Notes: a model not told the origin generated them from the letters alone. DNA of 64,000 bases from Alnus glutinosa (GCF_958979055.1 NC_084890.1:744001-808000), one strand, 5' to 3'; numbered from the stretch's first letter, positions 11,450 through 23,420 are shown. A program made the numbers and translations.

Positions 11450-12600
11450 TATAAATTAGAAGGAAAAAATAAGGAAAAACAATGGAAAGGAAGAAGAAAA
11501 TCACAGAAAATAAAAACAAAAAATGGAAAGTCGAAAAATACTAATATAATATAAAGTAAATATATTTTCTATATACTTTTCCCTATTCCAAAATAATTAA
11601 TAGGTATAGGAAGAAGTCATTTGAAATAGAGATTATTATTTTTTACCATCTTTACGCACACGTGTGTGTATAGGAAAATAATTTTTCTATATCATATTAC
11701 CCTACATCAATCCTAAACTAAGATACATAGGGTGTGAGACCTATGCATGTAGGTTTCATATATGTGAGTCCCACACCCAATGAGTTTTGGTGTATGATTG
11801 ATGTAGGACATCCCATATATATATATATATAACATAAAAAAACTACTTTTAGAACATAAATTAAAATTTTTATATAAATTAGAATAAAAAATAAGTACAA
11901 AGAGAAAAAACAGAGAAACATGACCACAATTAATATATAAAGACAAACAGAAAATGAAAAAAATATTAATACAATAGAAAAAATTGTCTTTTTGTATACT
12001 TTCCTCTATTTAAAAAAAAAAAAAAGAAAAAAAAGAAAAAGAAAAGAGATTTTGGAGATTGGATTATATTGTGGCCATTGCTTGTTGGACACATAATCCA
12101 ATGCAATGCGAACGAAGCAAACAAAAAAGATCACATATGAGTGTATGGGTACAACAATTTTTGCTATCGTTTGGCACAAACAAAAACCACTATATGTTCA
12201 TGAGAGTTGCATCTCAATTGCTGATTCATTGTTTCATTCATCATCTTAAGATTGAAAATAGTAAAAAATCAACACTTACTACATGAATTATGGTAAATTG
12301 TAGAAAGGCATCCATTAACTCTATTTTATTTAGATTTTACATATGGTTCAGGATATTTGTGAAACATTGCGTTTTATTCGGGCCAAACAAAATTCTCAAG
12401 TAGTGTTTAGAAACGATTATTACGTAGAAAAAAAGGATTGGAAATTGCTAGGTAAAACATACCGCTTATTTGTTTGAAGGACTACGGCCCTAAGAAAGTC
12501 GAATATTTTGTCCACCCAATCCAACAAATATTTGAAAATTTTACTTGCCTGTCAACAAATTGAACGAACCCACAACGCTTGCCTAATGGTATTTTCACAT
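11450..12600 (+). repeat. Inverted segmental duplication, copy 1 (partner 30,020-31,120)
   Basis: The stretch from 'ggattatattgtggccattg' (12,060) to 'ttgaacgaacccacaacg' (12,558) is found reverse-complemented between about 30,690 and 30,055, with collinear flanks. Open frames in this block (for example 12,059-12,286) are conserved only as noise. No protein family is recognised. Confidence 0.8.
11705..11815. mobile_element. Small hairpin element
   Basis: 'cctacatcaatc' (11,701) and 'gattgatgtagg' (11,797) form the ends. Inner words 'gggtgtgagacc' and 'gagtcccacaccc' also pair. A 110-bp MITE-like palindrome. Confidence 0.45.
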
Positions 12601-12638
12601 GTAATATATAATTGTTGAAAATGGAATGCCAATACATG

Positions 12639-12639
<1 letters not shown>

Positions 12640-12682
<43 letters not shown>

Positions 12683-12935
12683 CAAAGTAGAATTCCTTCA
12701 TTGAATATAAAACTGATCCCAGAAAAGGATCTTAGGGATAGGAACTGTCCCTAAGTATTGCATGTAAAATGAAACTCGCTATCTCTTCATGAATCTATCT
12801 TCTTACTAGATGCTTCCTTAGCTAAGTAATGAGCTACATACATTATTGGCCCCTCTACCCTCGTGGACCAAAGAAGCATGACTTAAACCTTGAATTTCTG
12901 TCTTTATACCTTCAACAAAATGGCCCGCGGCATCT
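12640..12935 (-). mobile_element. LINE 3'-end fragment, frameshifted
   Basis: Read on the minus strand, the sequence resembles the RNase H-like tail of plant LINEs: a LVHEGRG-like word, then after a frameshift VAHYLAKEAS. A 3' UTR and mixed T and A runs follow at 12,639-12,682. Short and dead. Confidence 0.6.
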
Positions 12936-13379
12936 AAACGTAATCTTGATTATTTTAAATTGAGACGTTTTAAAGTTTAGGTACCTTATTTTGAAATGAG
13001 TGAAACACTCAATCCAAATAATCGTCGGAGAAAAAATTATGCAAGTTGAACTAATTTCTTGAACCTAAAAATTAGGCTTTCAAAAAGAGTAAATAAGTTG
13101 AACTTTTCAAGAATTGATGGATTTCTTCCTTGATGTGAATAATGAGAATTTCAATTTGTAATTACGTTTACCATGATTGCGGGTCTTAATTAGAAACTAT
13201 TTATTAAATTCCATGCAAATGAGTGCTTTTTAAAAATGCATAATTTTAAAGGTTGACCTGGGAAGTCAAACTGCAATTTTACTAAATACTTAATTACGTT
13301 TTTAAAAATTATTTTTTCACATCGCACATTTTTAAATCGTTACTTTTAAATCTTACTTTTTAAAATGCAAACCTAAACG

Positions 13380-14860
13380 GATCCTAAAATAATTATTTAT
13401 TTATTTATTTTATCGGCTTACACTTTTAAAGTGAATGATAATTAACTCATGTTGTAGAGACTCAACTTTTTTTCTTTTCGAACAATTTTTTTGTTTTTTT
13501 TTTTTAAAAAAATACACTTAACTTAAAAGAAAACAAGGAGATATAGCGTGGGAGTACAAATTAATTTAAAATCTAGGTTAATTTAACGTTCCATAAAGCA
13601 AAAGATAAACGTCCCGAAGTGCATAAATATTTAATACAGTCCAAATTAATTTTAAAAAAATAAAATTGAAGTCCTAAACTTCCAAGAACATTCCAATAGA
13701 TTATCTATCTCTCACTTTTAGCTAGAATAACTAAGCAAAATCATAAAAAAGTTTTATATCCCATCATCTACTTAAAAATGCAAAATAGTTTTGTCTTACA
13801 ATATTAAGCAATAACCAGCTGTTGTAACTAAATATATATATAAAAAAGAATAAAATGTAAAACGGTGTGTTTGTACTACAATAAGTTAAGAATCAAATAT
13901 GAAATAACCATTCATGAGTCTATTATTCGAAAACGTTTGTACTACAACAACATTGTTTCAATCTTCAAACGTTCTTTTGGTAAGCTGTCCTTCACTTAAT
14001 TGTGCACGCTCTCCCATTATGAACGACCGGCCTAATAGGAGTGTACAATAGGTTGTGGTAGCAGTTATTTGCTCATAATCGCTACCGCAACCAGAGTCCT
14101 CAGTTATTCTTATTTCAATAATCATAATCGGTAAGCTGGTTGCGGTTTTTACTAACTGTTAGTTATTCAGTTATTTTAAACCGTTATTAACCGGATAACT
14201 GGTTTTTTTTTTTTTTTTTTTGAAAAAAAATCTTTTCAATTTTTTTTTTTGGAAGTGTTTCCCTAAACGGATCCTAAAATAATAAATTAAATAAATAATT
14301 TTATTTTTTTTTACCGGCTTACACTTTTAAAGTGGATGATAATTTAATCCTACTCTTTGTCATGAAAGAGTCTAAGTTACCTAGAATGGAAGAGAAAAGC
14401 TTCGTAAATCTTGAAGATGTTCAGCATCTCAATACTAAAAATGCAAAATAAATTTGTTTTACAATAAGCAATAACCAGTTATTGTAACCAAATATATATA
14501 AAAAAAAAAAATGCAAAACGGTGTATTTGTGCTACAATAAATTAAGAATCAAATATGAAATAACCAATCATGAGTCTGTTATTCGAAAACGTTTGTACGT
14601 ACTACAATAATACTGTTTCAAGCTTGAAACGTTCTTTTGGCAAGTTGTCCTTTACTTAATTGTGCACGTTCTCTCATTCTGAATGAATTGCCTAATAAGA
14701 GTATACAATCGGTTAGGATAGCAGTTATTTATTTATAACTGTTGTCGCAATTAGGGTCTTTGATTATTCCTATTTTAATAACCATAACCGATAGGCCGAT
14801 TGCAGTTTTTACCAACAACCAATTATTCGGTTATTTTAAACCGATTATTCCAATCGGCAT
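13380..14860 (+). repeat. Local tandem duplication rich in GGTTAT motifs
   Basis: 'atcctaaaataat ... cggcttacacttttaaagtg' at 13,380-13,430 recurs at 14,270-14,335. 'agcaataaccag.tgttgtaac' through 'ttattcgaaaacgtttgta' at 13,808-13,940 recurs at 14,465-14,600. The second unit is about 225 bp shorter inside. Both carry transposon-like 'aaccgttattaaccgg' words, and related text continues to about 15,110. Confidence 0.75.
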
Positions 14861-15306
14861 AGCACTTGGCTAAGACCATACTCCATTAGTGAGCACCCCA
14901 CATAAGGGAGAGGGTCGGGAAAACAATCATTTCAGATAGTCTGGATTTCCAAGCAATGAGAATTTCTCAATAAGGTAAAAATCCCAAGGAGGTGCCACTT
15001 TAATACTCGGTTATTCAGTTGCAATTATTTCTAGTTTTTCTGTCTTTACAATTAGTAATTATTGCATGTTATTAAGGTTACAGGTTATTATCGGTTAATA
15101 ACCACACTACTTATGCATCCATATTGTCACCAAACACACCACTCGTTTTTAATGTGAACTATTAGTTATTAATAATTTATGGTTCAATCCAGCTGTTATG
15201 GAAGTGAAAATGGATCAGGTTGTAAAGCACTCGTTCACGCTCTTCGAGGCCATGAAAAGGCCGCTTAGTTTTTTTTTTTTTTTTTTGAAAGGGTCTTGTA
15301 ATCACA

Positions 15307-18300
15307 TTAAAAAACTGGCACTGAGAGCTCAGAATTTACAAGCCCCGACAGGCAAGTCGGATAAGACTGAAACCACACTTTGTTATGCTCAGAAGAAATA
15401 GCAAATTTAGCAAGAGTGTGGGCTACCCTATTACCTTCACGCCTAACATGGGTACAAGCATAAAAACCAAAAGAGCTTAACAAATTTTGAGCATCAGAAA
15501 TCAGGGAACCAAACTTTCCCAAAACAGAATCAGAAGAACGCAGAGCTTGGATAATTTCTGAAGCGTCGCCCTCCAAAATGATAGAACGAAGACCAAGAAA
15601 AATCCCAAACTCCACTGCAAGTCTTGCCCCATAAGCCTCCGCCACAGTAGAATCAGAAATGTATCTTTGAACTGAACACAGTGAAGCAAGAACTTGACCC
15701 GCTGAGTTCCGCGCAACAACCCCAATACCCACCAGATTTCTCCGAGTTTGAACCGCTGAGTCCCAGTTGAGCTTAATTAAATCCCCCACTGGACGAGCCC
15801 ACTGGCATGGAGAAGAGGGAGAACGATGGTGTGAACTCAAAGGAATTTTAGCCGTCGATTTCCTAAAATCCGTAAGGTCATCTACTGCGCATTTCATCGA
15901 GCACTTGGGATGCACACCCTCTCGCTCAAAAACCATACGGTTCCTACGAAACCAAATTTTCTGAGCAACCATAACAACCAATTCTACCTCCTCCAACTCC
16001 AACCGAGATATAAGACACCGAAATAAATCCATAAAACCAGTATTCATCACCTGGCATTTCTGGATTCGAGCTGGACACTCAGTCCACACTGCCTTTGCTG
16101 CTACACAACTCCAAAGGGCATGGATAGTTGATTCAGATTCTTGTCCACACATAGGGCAAATTGGATCGTCAACAATCCGACGTTTACAGAGGTTTTCCTT
16201 CGTGGGAAGGATATCGTTACAAGCTCTCCACAGGAAAAGTATCACATTTCGAGGAAGACTTAACTCCCAAATAATCTTCCACAGCTGGTTTGAGGGTTGT
16301 AAAGAAGACGAATTTCCTGTTTTCCTTGCTTGGCAGTCCAGCTCAAGGTGATAAGCGCTCTTCACAGAGAAGTGACCCGTTTTAGTACCTGCCCAAATCA
16401 GTCTATCTTGCAGGCACCGAGGACTGATAGCAATGCTGCAAATTTGTTCCACAATGTCTGGAGGGAAAAGCTGTTCTACTAGAGGTATGTTCCACCAATT
16501 AGTCTCAAAATTAATGAGTTCACTAACTTTTGCTTCTGGATGAATCCCCTGAATCGGAAATTGAATTTTATGTGAAAAAGAATTTGGCAACCATTTATCC
16601 TTCAAAATGTTGACTTGTGAACCATCTCCAATTCTCCACAAAAAACCTTCCCGAATAAGTTGTTTAGAACCCCAAATACTCCTCCAACCGTAAGAAGGCC
16701 TAGCACCTAGGGAAGAGCTTAGAAAATTACCTTGTGGAAAATATTTCTCCTTGAAAACAGTAGCAGCCAGAGTGTGAAAGGGAATTCAAAAGCCTCCAGC
16801 CTTGTTTCGCAAGAAGGGCAGTGTTGAAACTAACCAAATCTCTGAAACCCATTCCTCCTTCCAATTTCCTTCTTCCCATTCTTTTCCACGACATCCAAGG
16901 AATCTTAGATTGGTTTTCCTTAAATCCCCACCAAAACCGACCCATCATCGAATTGATATCTCGGCATAAAGCCTTTGGTAGCCGGAAAACACTCATAGTG
17001 TAAGTTGGAATAGCTTGAATAACCGATTTGAGAAGGACTTCCTTTCCCGCATGGGACAAAAACTTCTCCTTAAACCCATTAATCCGATTCCAAATCCGAG
17101 TTTTAATGCTGTTAAAAGTAGATATGCGAGACCTTCCAATAAGAGCCGGTAAGCCAAGATACTTTTCAAAACTAGAAATAGAGCTAAGACCAGAACCTTG
17201 AAGAATTAATAGTCTATCTTCAGCCCGAGTGTTCCGACTAAAAAAGAGGGACGTTTTCTCTCGGTTGAGCTGTTGTCCCGAAGCACTTTCATATAAATCC
17301 AGGAGTCTATGGATGTGATCCCATTCCCTTAGATTAGCTCGGCAAAAAAGGATGCTGTCATCCGCAAAAAGAAGATGTTGTATCCTAGTCCCCCCTCTAG
17401 AAATTGGGACTCCTGAGATAGATCCTTCTTGCGTCGAGTGTTGCAACATAGAGGACAAAGCTTCCGCACAAATAATAAAGAAATAAGGCGACAACGGGTC
17501 ACCTTGTCTTATACCTCGCGTAGGAATGATTTGACCATAAGGCTGTCCATTAACAAGAACAGCAAAAGAAACAGTACGGACACAAGACATCAACAGATTA
17601 ACCCAACGATTAGCAAAACCAAGCTTTCGCAAGATAGCCTCCAAAAAATCCCATTCCAACCTATCATATGCCTTACTCATATCTAGCTTCATAGCCATAT
17701 GCCCCTCTCTTCCCTTCAACCGAGTATCCATTGTATGAAGAGTTTCAAAAGCTACCAACACATTATCAGTGATGAGTCTTCCCGGAATAAAAGCACTTTG
17801 TTCCTGAGAAATAATAGAAGGCAAGACTATTTTTAACCTATTTGCAATAGCTTTTGAAATGATTTTGTAAAGCACATTGCAAAGGCTAATAGGCCGAAAA
17901 TCAGAAACTCGGTTAGGAGCAGCCATCTTCGGGATGAGACAAATATTTGTGGCATTCAAATCAGCATCAAAAGAGCCTCCATTTAAAACGTCCAACGCTG
18001 CCCGAGTAACATCCCTACCCACAACATCCCAAGATTTTTGGTAGAATCCAGCGGAAAACCCATCCGGCCCCGGGGATTTAAGAGGATGCATTTGAAAAAG
18101 AGCCACCCGAACCTCCTCTTCTACAAAAGGTTGAAGTAACCTTTGATTCATCTCAAAAGAAACTCGGGAATCCAAATATTGCAAACAATTAGAAATATTC
18201 GAAGGATTAGAGGAAGAGAATAAACTTTGAAAGTAGTCAATAAATAATTTACTAAAATCTTCCTTTTTCCTCCAAACCCGGCCAGCACCATCCGTAATAC

Positions 18301-19435
18301 TCCGGATTGTGTTTGTTTTCCGTCGGTAATTCGCCCAAGCATGAAAGAACTGAGTATTACGATCCCCTTGTTTGTACCAATTCTGTTTAGATCGTTGTCT
18401 CCAACGCATGTCCTCCCTTTCCAATATTTCGTCAATCTCAGAAGTAATACAATTAGTGTCAGCTGCACAATCCGGCCCTCCCTTGCTTTGAATCTGAATG
18501 AGCTGAGCCTTTTTCCTTTTAATCAATTCCTCTGAATGCCCAAACTTCCTTTTACTCCACCTATTAAGATGGTTTTGACAAGAAGATAATTTGCTTTGAA
18601 CATCCCTTAAAGGGGCATACCCACCACAATCTTCCCCCCAGCTATTTTGTATCACTTGATTAAATTCCCCATCCTTAGTCCATGCATCTTCAAACTTGAA
18701 ACTCCTTCGATAATTATGTCTCACCTCTTGCACTTCTGAAAAAAGAACAGATATCGGATTGTGATCCGATCGTGAGGCTGCCAACACCGTTACTGTCACA
18801 TGAGGGAAAAGACTACACCAACCACAATTTGCCAAAGCCCTATCCAAACGTTCTTGGATGAAATCTGCCCCTCCTCTGCCATTATTCCATGTATAGTTAG
18901 GCCCAATATAACCCAAATCACCCAAACCACAATCCTCCAAACAACAACGAAAACGATTCATTTGAGGTTCACTCCGGATTTTACTCCCTTTCTTCTCTCT
19001 TTGTTCGATAATTTCGTTAAAATCTCCTACACACAACCACGGAATAGGTTGGAGAAGACTAAGGTGTTTAAGCAAGGCCCAAGACTCCCTTCTTTTAGCC
19101 GAATCAGGCTGGCCATAGAACCCTGTAAATTTCCATTTTTCAATTCCATCCACATCCTTTATCAGCACATTAATATGAGACTTTGAGAAATTAAAAATCT
19201 CAATATTATAATCTTTTAACCATAAAAGAGCTAGACCACCACTACGGCCTGTTGGATTAACAACAAAAATATTATCAAACTGAAACCGATTACAAATTCT
19301 TTCCATATAGCTTTGAGAAACTAATGTCTCCATAAGAAAGACAATGCCCGGCCTCTTTTCCTTCACAAGCTGGTGAAGGTCCCGAACTGTCCGAGGGTTG
19401 CCAAGCCCTCGGCAATTCCAACTCAGAAGATTCAT
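15307..19435 (-). pseudogene. LINE ORF2: endonuclease / reverse transcriptase / RNase H, one frameshift
   Basis: This enzyme nicks target DNA and copies the LINE RNA into it. The N-terminal endonuclease (EEP family) shows LLSWNCRGLGN, LMETL, CVGDFNEI and SRSDHNPI, so the catalytic N, E, D and H are present. The reverse transcriptase follows at about residues 480-760 with FRPISLCNVLYKI, KLDMSKAYDRLEWDFL, RGIRQGDPLSP and the catalytic LLFADDSILF. The first open frame covers 19,435-16,727. Near 16,770 a single-base indel moves the correct frame (ATVFKEKYFPQGNF and onward) to the frame that runs to 15,307. That part holds the zinc-binding zf-RVT domain (ICPMCGQESESTIHALWSC) and an RNase H-like domain (KLNWDSAVQ, EGDASEII, HVRREGNRVAHTLAKF). 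Joined length would be near 1,350 residues, normal for plant L1. The broken frame makes it a pseudogene as it stands. Confidence 0.9.
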
Positions 19436-20949
19436 TGTGGCTGGCAGGGCTGCTTCACAGCCGCTGCCATCGCCAAATGATTAGAAAGAAGCATCTCCTT
19501 CCTTCCTTTTTTAAAAACAGAACTTCCGACATGCAGAGCTGGGGAAGAAATAATGGACTCACCCTCCACAGCATCACTTACCTTCCTCTTTCCACTTGGG
19601 CTCAGATAGGACACACCCTCCCCAGCCACATATGCCTTCCTCTTCCAAGGACGAGAGCCAACATTAAGCTTCCGAGAACCCCCCGAAGGGCCTTGAAAAA
19701 TAACATCAACAGTAGTATCTTCATCTAAAACCTCATCCTCAGAAGGTGGTTCGTGGGCTTCTTGTGCAGTTGAGACATTTACCCAATTAATGGGTTCAGA
19801 TTGAATTGGGCCACCCTTTTCAACATTCGGATCCACTTGGCCCAGAGCAGGAGAACAAGGAAGAAACGTGTTCCGCAAAGGAGTTGACATTTCCGCAAAG
19901 TCTTCTATAACATTTTCAACACGTTCATTCTGCATGGGCAAAACCCCACTATCCGATGTCTCTTCCAAAGACTTCTGTACCTGATCTCCTTTCGCCCCAT
20001 CACTTCTTATCTCCCCTAGATTATCCACCTGGGTCCCCCGTCGATCAGAATCACTCCCGGAAGTCTTAGAGACTGGGCGGTCCACTTCAACCGTCCTGTA
20101 AACCTCCTTATGGACCGAGTGACGACCATCAACAGGTCCCTGGCCAGATTTAGAGCTGATATCATCTGAGACAGAATCAGCCTCTCTGCGAGAGAAATTA
20201 TTACGGCGAAACCCCGAAGGAGCTCTTAGCCACGGTCCAAATTGCACCCCCACTGATGCATCCTGAGCAGAAGATCTATGGCGGCCTGCACAACCGCTCA
20301 CCCCATGCCAAATGACACCACAATAGAAACAGTACTTGGGAAGTCGTTCATAATGAAAAGCAACCCAAGTAGTTTCATTATTGATCTTCAACACCCTTCC
20401 CCGTACAAGAGGCTTAGTGATATCCAGGTTAATTCTAACTCTGAGATACTCCCCCCAACCCATTCCATCTTCTTCAGATTCAACTTCTTCCACCCCACCT
20501 ACCGAACTCCCTATTTTAAAACCCATAGTTTCACACATACAAGCAAGAGGAAGATGAAGCATCCGGATCCAAAAAGATGCTCGTGTAAAATCCATCCTCG
20601 ACGGGGCTAAACTTCCATTGTAAACTTCCACTGAGAACAAATTACCTTCAAAAATCCAGGGACGGAATTCAAGCACTCGGGACTTGTCCCACTCATTCTC
20701 AAATTCAATCAAGAAAATATTGTCACCCAGCACTTTGAACAAAGTTTTCCCCGTTAACTTCCAAATCCGATTCAAAGTAATTTTCAAAGCATCCTTACCG
20801 ATTATTCGATCCGCAAAAAGCTTTCCAATCAAACACGCCTTACCACGATCTTCAGAACCAGGAGCCAGCTGGTTCGATGTCTCCACTATCAAACTCTCCT
20901 CTTCCGAGAGTGTAAAATTTTTCCATAACGTAGATAAATCTTCTGCCAT
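19432..20949 (-). CDS. LINE ORF1 protein: DUF4283 plus CCHC zinc knuckle
   Basis: RNA-binding chaperone of the LINE ribonucleoprotein. The chosen start (MAEDLSTLWKNFTLSEEES) gives 505 residues. The frame is open 35 codons further upstream, but that extension is a hydrophobic, non-family peptide. The DUF4283 domain is at about residues 10-160 (GKLFADRIIGKDALKITL, FLIEFENEWDKSRVLE, PWIFEGNLFSVE). A zinc knuckle CFYCGVIWHGVSGC follows (C-x2-C-x4-H-x4-C), then a polar, low-complexity tail of about 250 residues. The stop codon TGA overlaps the ORF2 start (ATGA), an arrangement suited to termination-reinitiation. The frame is undamaged. Confidence 0.85.
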   Translation of the reverse strand: MAEDLSTLWKNFTLSEEESLIVETSNQLAPGSEDRGKACLIGKLFADRIIGKDALKITLNRIWKLTGKTLFKVLGDNIFLIEFENEWDKSRVLEFRPWIFEGNLFSVEVYNGSLAPSRMDFTRASFWIRMLHLPLACMCETMGFKIGSSVGGVEEVESEEDGMGWGEYLRVRINLDITKPLVRGRVLKINNETTWVAFHYERLPKYCFYCGVIWHGVSGCAGRHRSSAQDASVGVQFGPWLRAPSGFRRNNFSRREADSVSDDISSKSGQGPVDGRHSVHKEVYRTVEVDRPVSKTSGSDSDRRGTQVDNLGEIRSDGAKGDQVQKSLEETSDSGVLPMQNERVENVIEDFAEMSTPLRNTFLPCSPALGQVDPNVEKGGPIQSEPINWVNVSTAQEAHEPPSEDEVLDEDTTVDVIFQGPSGGSRKLNVGSRPWKRKAYVAGEGVSYLSPSGKRKVSDAVEGESIISSPALHVGSSVFKKGRKEMLLSNHLAMAAAVKQPCQPQ

Positions 20950-21479
20950 CACCACAACGTAGAGAAAACCGTAACAACAAAGCAGAACACCAAAAGGAAA
21001 TAAACCTAAATCAGCTTCACAACCCTTCGCAGGATCTGAACACGCTCCTTTCACCTCTAGGTTAACACAGAAACCTCGAGAGAAAAAATTTGAGCCGTTG
21101 TATTATTTATTAAAAAAATATGAACAGTTTGTGTGAAGCACATAAATTATGAAAATTCTATGGTGTTTCAAATAACCATGGCTGACTCTTACAACAGCTT
21201 TTGTTGAATCATAAAAATTATGATAATAATAATCGCCTAGGATCACACGTACTGATTTTAGATATACATGGGTTATACAGGATAAAAACGTGGCCTAGGA
21301 TAAAAAATTCAAAATAAAAAATTTAATATAAAATTGAATTCCAAACATTAATTACTTAAAATAAAATTATTGTAAGGCACGCGAACAAATTACTAAAAAT
21401 AAGTATTAAGTTCATTGTTCCTTCTCACGTGAAATTTAAAATGGTTAATAATAAATTATATTTTATGAAATTGAAAGCT

Positions 21480-21718
21480 CAAATGGGTAATTTCGGGTAG
21501 TCCATGTATGAAAAAATATTTTCTCGCTAATTGCCCTCCCCTAATCTAAAGTTTTTAATTATCATCAGTTTTATTTTTCCAATTTCTTTTCGAGACATCA
21601 AATAATTTGCAACCCACTATGAGTGAGCAAATATTCGGTACCTTAATACTGCTCTCTTAAGTTCTTAACTTAGAGATTCAAGTTTAAGTCCCTTAATCCC
21701 CAATTTGATCACTATCTG

Positions 21719-21760
<42 letters not shown>
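21480..21760 (+). repeat. Duplicated spacer (partner 29,180-29,440)
   Basis: 'gggtagtccatgtatgaa', 'aattatcatcagtttta', 'ttgcaacccacta' and 'tttgatcactatctgcc' occur in the same order at 29,208-29,440. Copy 1 is followed by an AT microsatellite (21,720-21,755). Non-coding. Confidence 0.75.
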
Positions 21761-21889
21761 AAAATCACTATCAGCCAAATGATGATACTTAATTAAAAAG
21801 AAAATCCAGACTTAATTAAAACGGCGTTTGAGATATTCGAATACCCAATACAATACTTTGGGTATTGTTCTGGGTACGTGGCAGGACTA

Positions 21890-23420
21890 AAAAAAATATA
21901 TAACAAGACACTCCAAACAATTTCAGTGCATCAAAAAGCTAAAACAAAACACTCCAAATAATCTCAACACATTAAAAAGAAATAAAACAAAACAATAAGC
22001 CAGCACACAGAAATTAAACTACAGCAAAGAATTAAACATCCTAATTAGTTTAAACATCCACAGCCATATAAAAATATTAAGTTTTCAACAGTCCTTCCAA
22101 AGAGTAAGAAGCCAGCTCACACGAACAACCACCATTCTTCTGCCACGTAACTCCCTAAGCCAGCAGTTCAACCTTAGCTTTTTCCTAGCGTTCGCGAACT
22201 GAATCCCCTTCCTCAGTTCAGTTCTATCTCCTCTCTTCCGAACTTAGCCCTAGCCCAGGAGAGTACTCGTGACACCTGCCGACAAAAACTACGGCGAGAT
22301 CTTCAGTCTTCCTTGACCCTGCACAGATAAACAATAAGGAGAGTCGGGAAAAAAAAAATCATCCATTAAACCAAAGAAAAAACATTAAAATAAAATAAAC
22401 ATTACGGGGGATCAGGGAAAGGTGTATCCGTGAAAGCCAGCTCCATTTTGTAATGTTCCTGGCGATACCAAATTTTAATCTCCTCTCCAAGATCAAATTT
22501 CCGAGCGCCGCTTGCCATCCAATTTTAATCTCCTCTCTTCATTTTTACTCATTTACCATACTCAATCACCATGGCCGATCGGACACCACTTTTCGTAAAA
22601 TATTTGTCTAAGAAAGACATGAAAGACAATGTCGTATCGAGTTATCCGAAATCCGAGTTTAACTCATTTGTCAACACCATTCCTCCACAACTTTTAAACG
22701 TCTCTAATCCAAATGCTCATGTTGAAATCCCTACCTATATAATATTCAGAGAAGATGTCTATCATGAGATCTTATGGTATTAGTGTAATTACCGGTGACA
22801 TTATACCATAATATGTCATGATAAACACTTTTTCTGAATCTAATGCAGGTAGGGATTCCAACGAGCAATCGGATTAGAATCATTTATAAGTCGTGGAGGA
22901 ATGGTGTTGACAATCGAGTTAAACTCGAAACTCAGATAACTCGATATGACATTGTCATTCATGTCTTTCCTAGACATATTTCACAAAAAGTGATGCCCAA
23001 TCGACCAGGGATTGAGTATGGTAAATGAGTAAAAATGAAGATAGAGTGGGAGGGTGACGGAGATAACAGCGGTTAAGGGTGTGCGTCTTTATATAGAGGG
23101 GCGGGGATAGCAGGAGATTTATAAAGAACATCATATTATGAGAGAAAGAGGAGAGCTTTTGGCGGAAAATAAGCATCATTTCCTTCATTTGGAAACTGGT
23201 AAATCGAGGGGTCGAATCCCAGAAGCATCCGGAAGAAGAAGAAAGAAAGGGACCTGCGTGGACCACTATGAGGAGAACAAGCCTTTTAATGTTCTTGTGA
23301 GAACGTCGGAAGTGGCGTGGCGTGTTCAGGTGTCTAGGACAGGGGGAAAGTCAGGTTTTTAAGAGCTGGTATTGACCGGAGGGATCTATTTGGGAAGGGA
23401 GGGATCCAAATCCTTAGGGC
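21890..23420. mobile_element. 1.5-kb block bounded by 15-bp direct repeats
   Basis: TACGTGGCAGGACTA stands at 21,875-21,889 and again at 23,421-23,435. The block between contains spliced-gene-like sequence on the minus strand (a 38-codon frame at 22,402-22,518 with a possible GT donor and an acceptor-like 'tctgtgcag' at about 22,330), a palindrome of about 520 bp and an unrecognised plus-strand frame of 74 codons. A 15-bp duplication fits target-primed retrotransposition, but no poly(A) lies inside the repeats where it should. Filler-DNA repair or ectopic capture is also possible. Confidence 0.45.
22525..23045. repeat. Large imperfect palindrome, arms of about 240 bp
   Basis: The left arm, from 'cttcatttttactcatttac' (22,537), is reverse-complementary to the right arm, ending 'gtaaatgagtaaaaatgaag' (23,040). 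Pairing continues through 'gaaagacatgaaagacaatgtc', 'tcgagttat', 'gtcaacaccattcctccac' and 'ggtagggatt', with a centre near 22,795. Identity by eye is around 80-85 percent. The left arm holds a 70-codon frame from 22,571 that is broken in the mirrored arm, so coding is doubtful. A transcript would fold into a long hairpin. Confidence 0.8.

Larger units (their letters stand above)
9160..12060 (+). repeat. Degenerate direct-repeat array interrupted by transposons
   Basis: A recurring module ('aaaaatactaatataatagaaaa', then 'cttttt.tatactttcc', then 'ggtataggaagaagt' and 'aactacttttagaat') appears near 9,170-9,360, 9,480-9,520, 10,385-10,470, 10,905-11,060, 11,170-11,260, 11,520-11,680 and 11,835-12,010. 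Units are a few hundred bases long and strongly diverged. A truncated LTR element and a 445-bp foldback element sit inside. The module also appears inverted near 30,720-31,060. Confidence 0.5.
15269..21100 (-). mobile_element. Nearly full-length L1-type LINE
   Basis: A minus-strand element with 5' UTR (about 21,100-20,950), ORF1, ORF2 and a 3' poly(A) that appears as T18 at 15,269-15,286. ORF1 and ORF2 overlap as ATGA. The only clear lesion is one frameshift in ORF2 near 16,770. Gene content (DUF4283 plus CCHC knuckle; endonuclease, reverse transcriptase, zf-RVT and RNase H) matches angiosperm L1 elements. No convincing target-site duplication was found by eye, so the exact 5' end is uncertain. 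The low damage suggests a fairly recent insertion. Confidence 0.92.

Noticed and set aside
15501..20962. Many frames of 60-128 codons antisense to the LINE
   Set aside because: Shadows of the LINE ORFs in other frames; none has independent motifs.
15170..21200. Target-site duplication for the large LINE
   Set aside because: I compared the flank left of the T18 with the region after ORF1 and found no convincing direct repeat. The 5' end may be slightly truncated or the duplication decayed.
22571..22783. A 70-codon frame starting MADRTPLFVKYL
   Set aside because: It lies in one arm of a palindrome and is broken by stops in the mirrored arm. Briefly compared with B3-domain starts but without real similarity.
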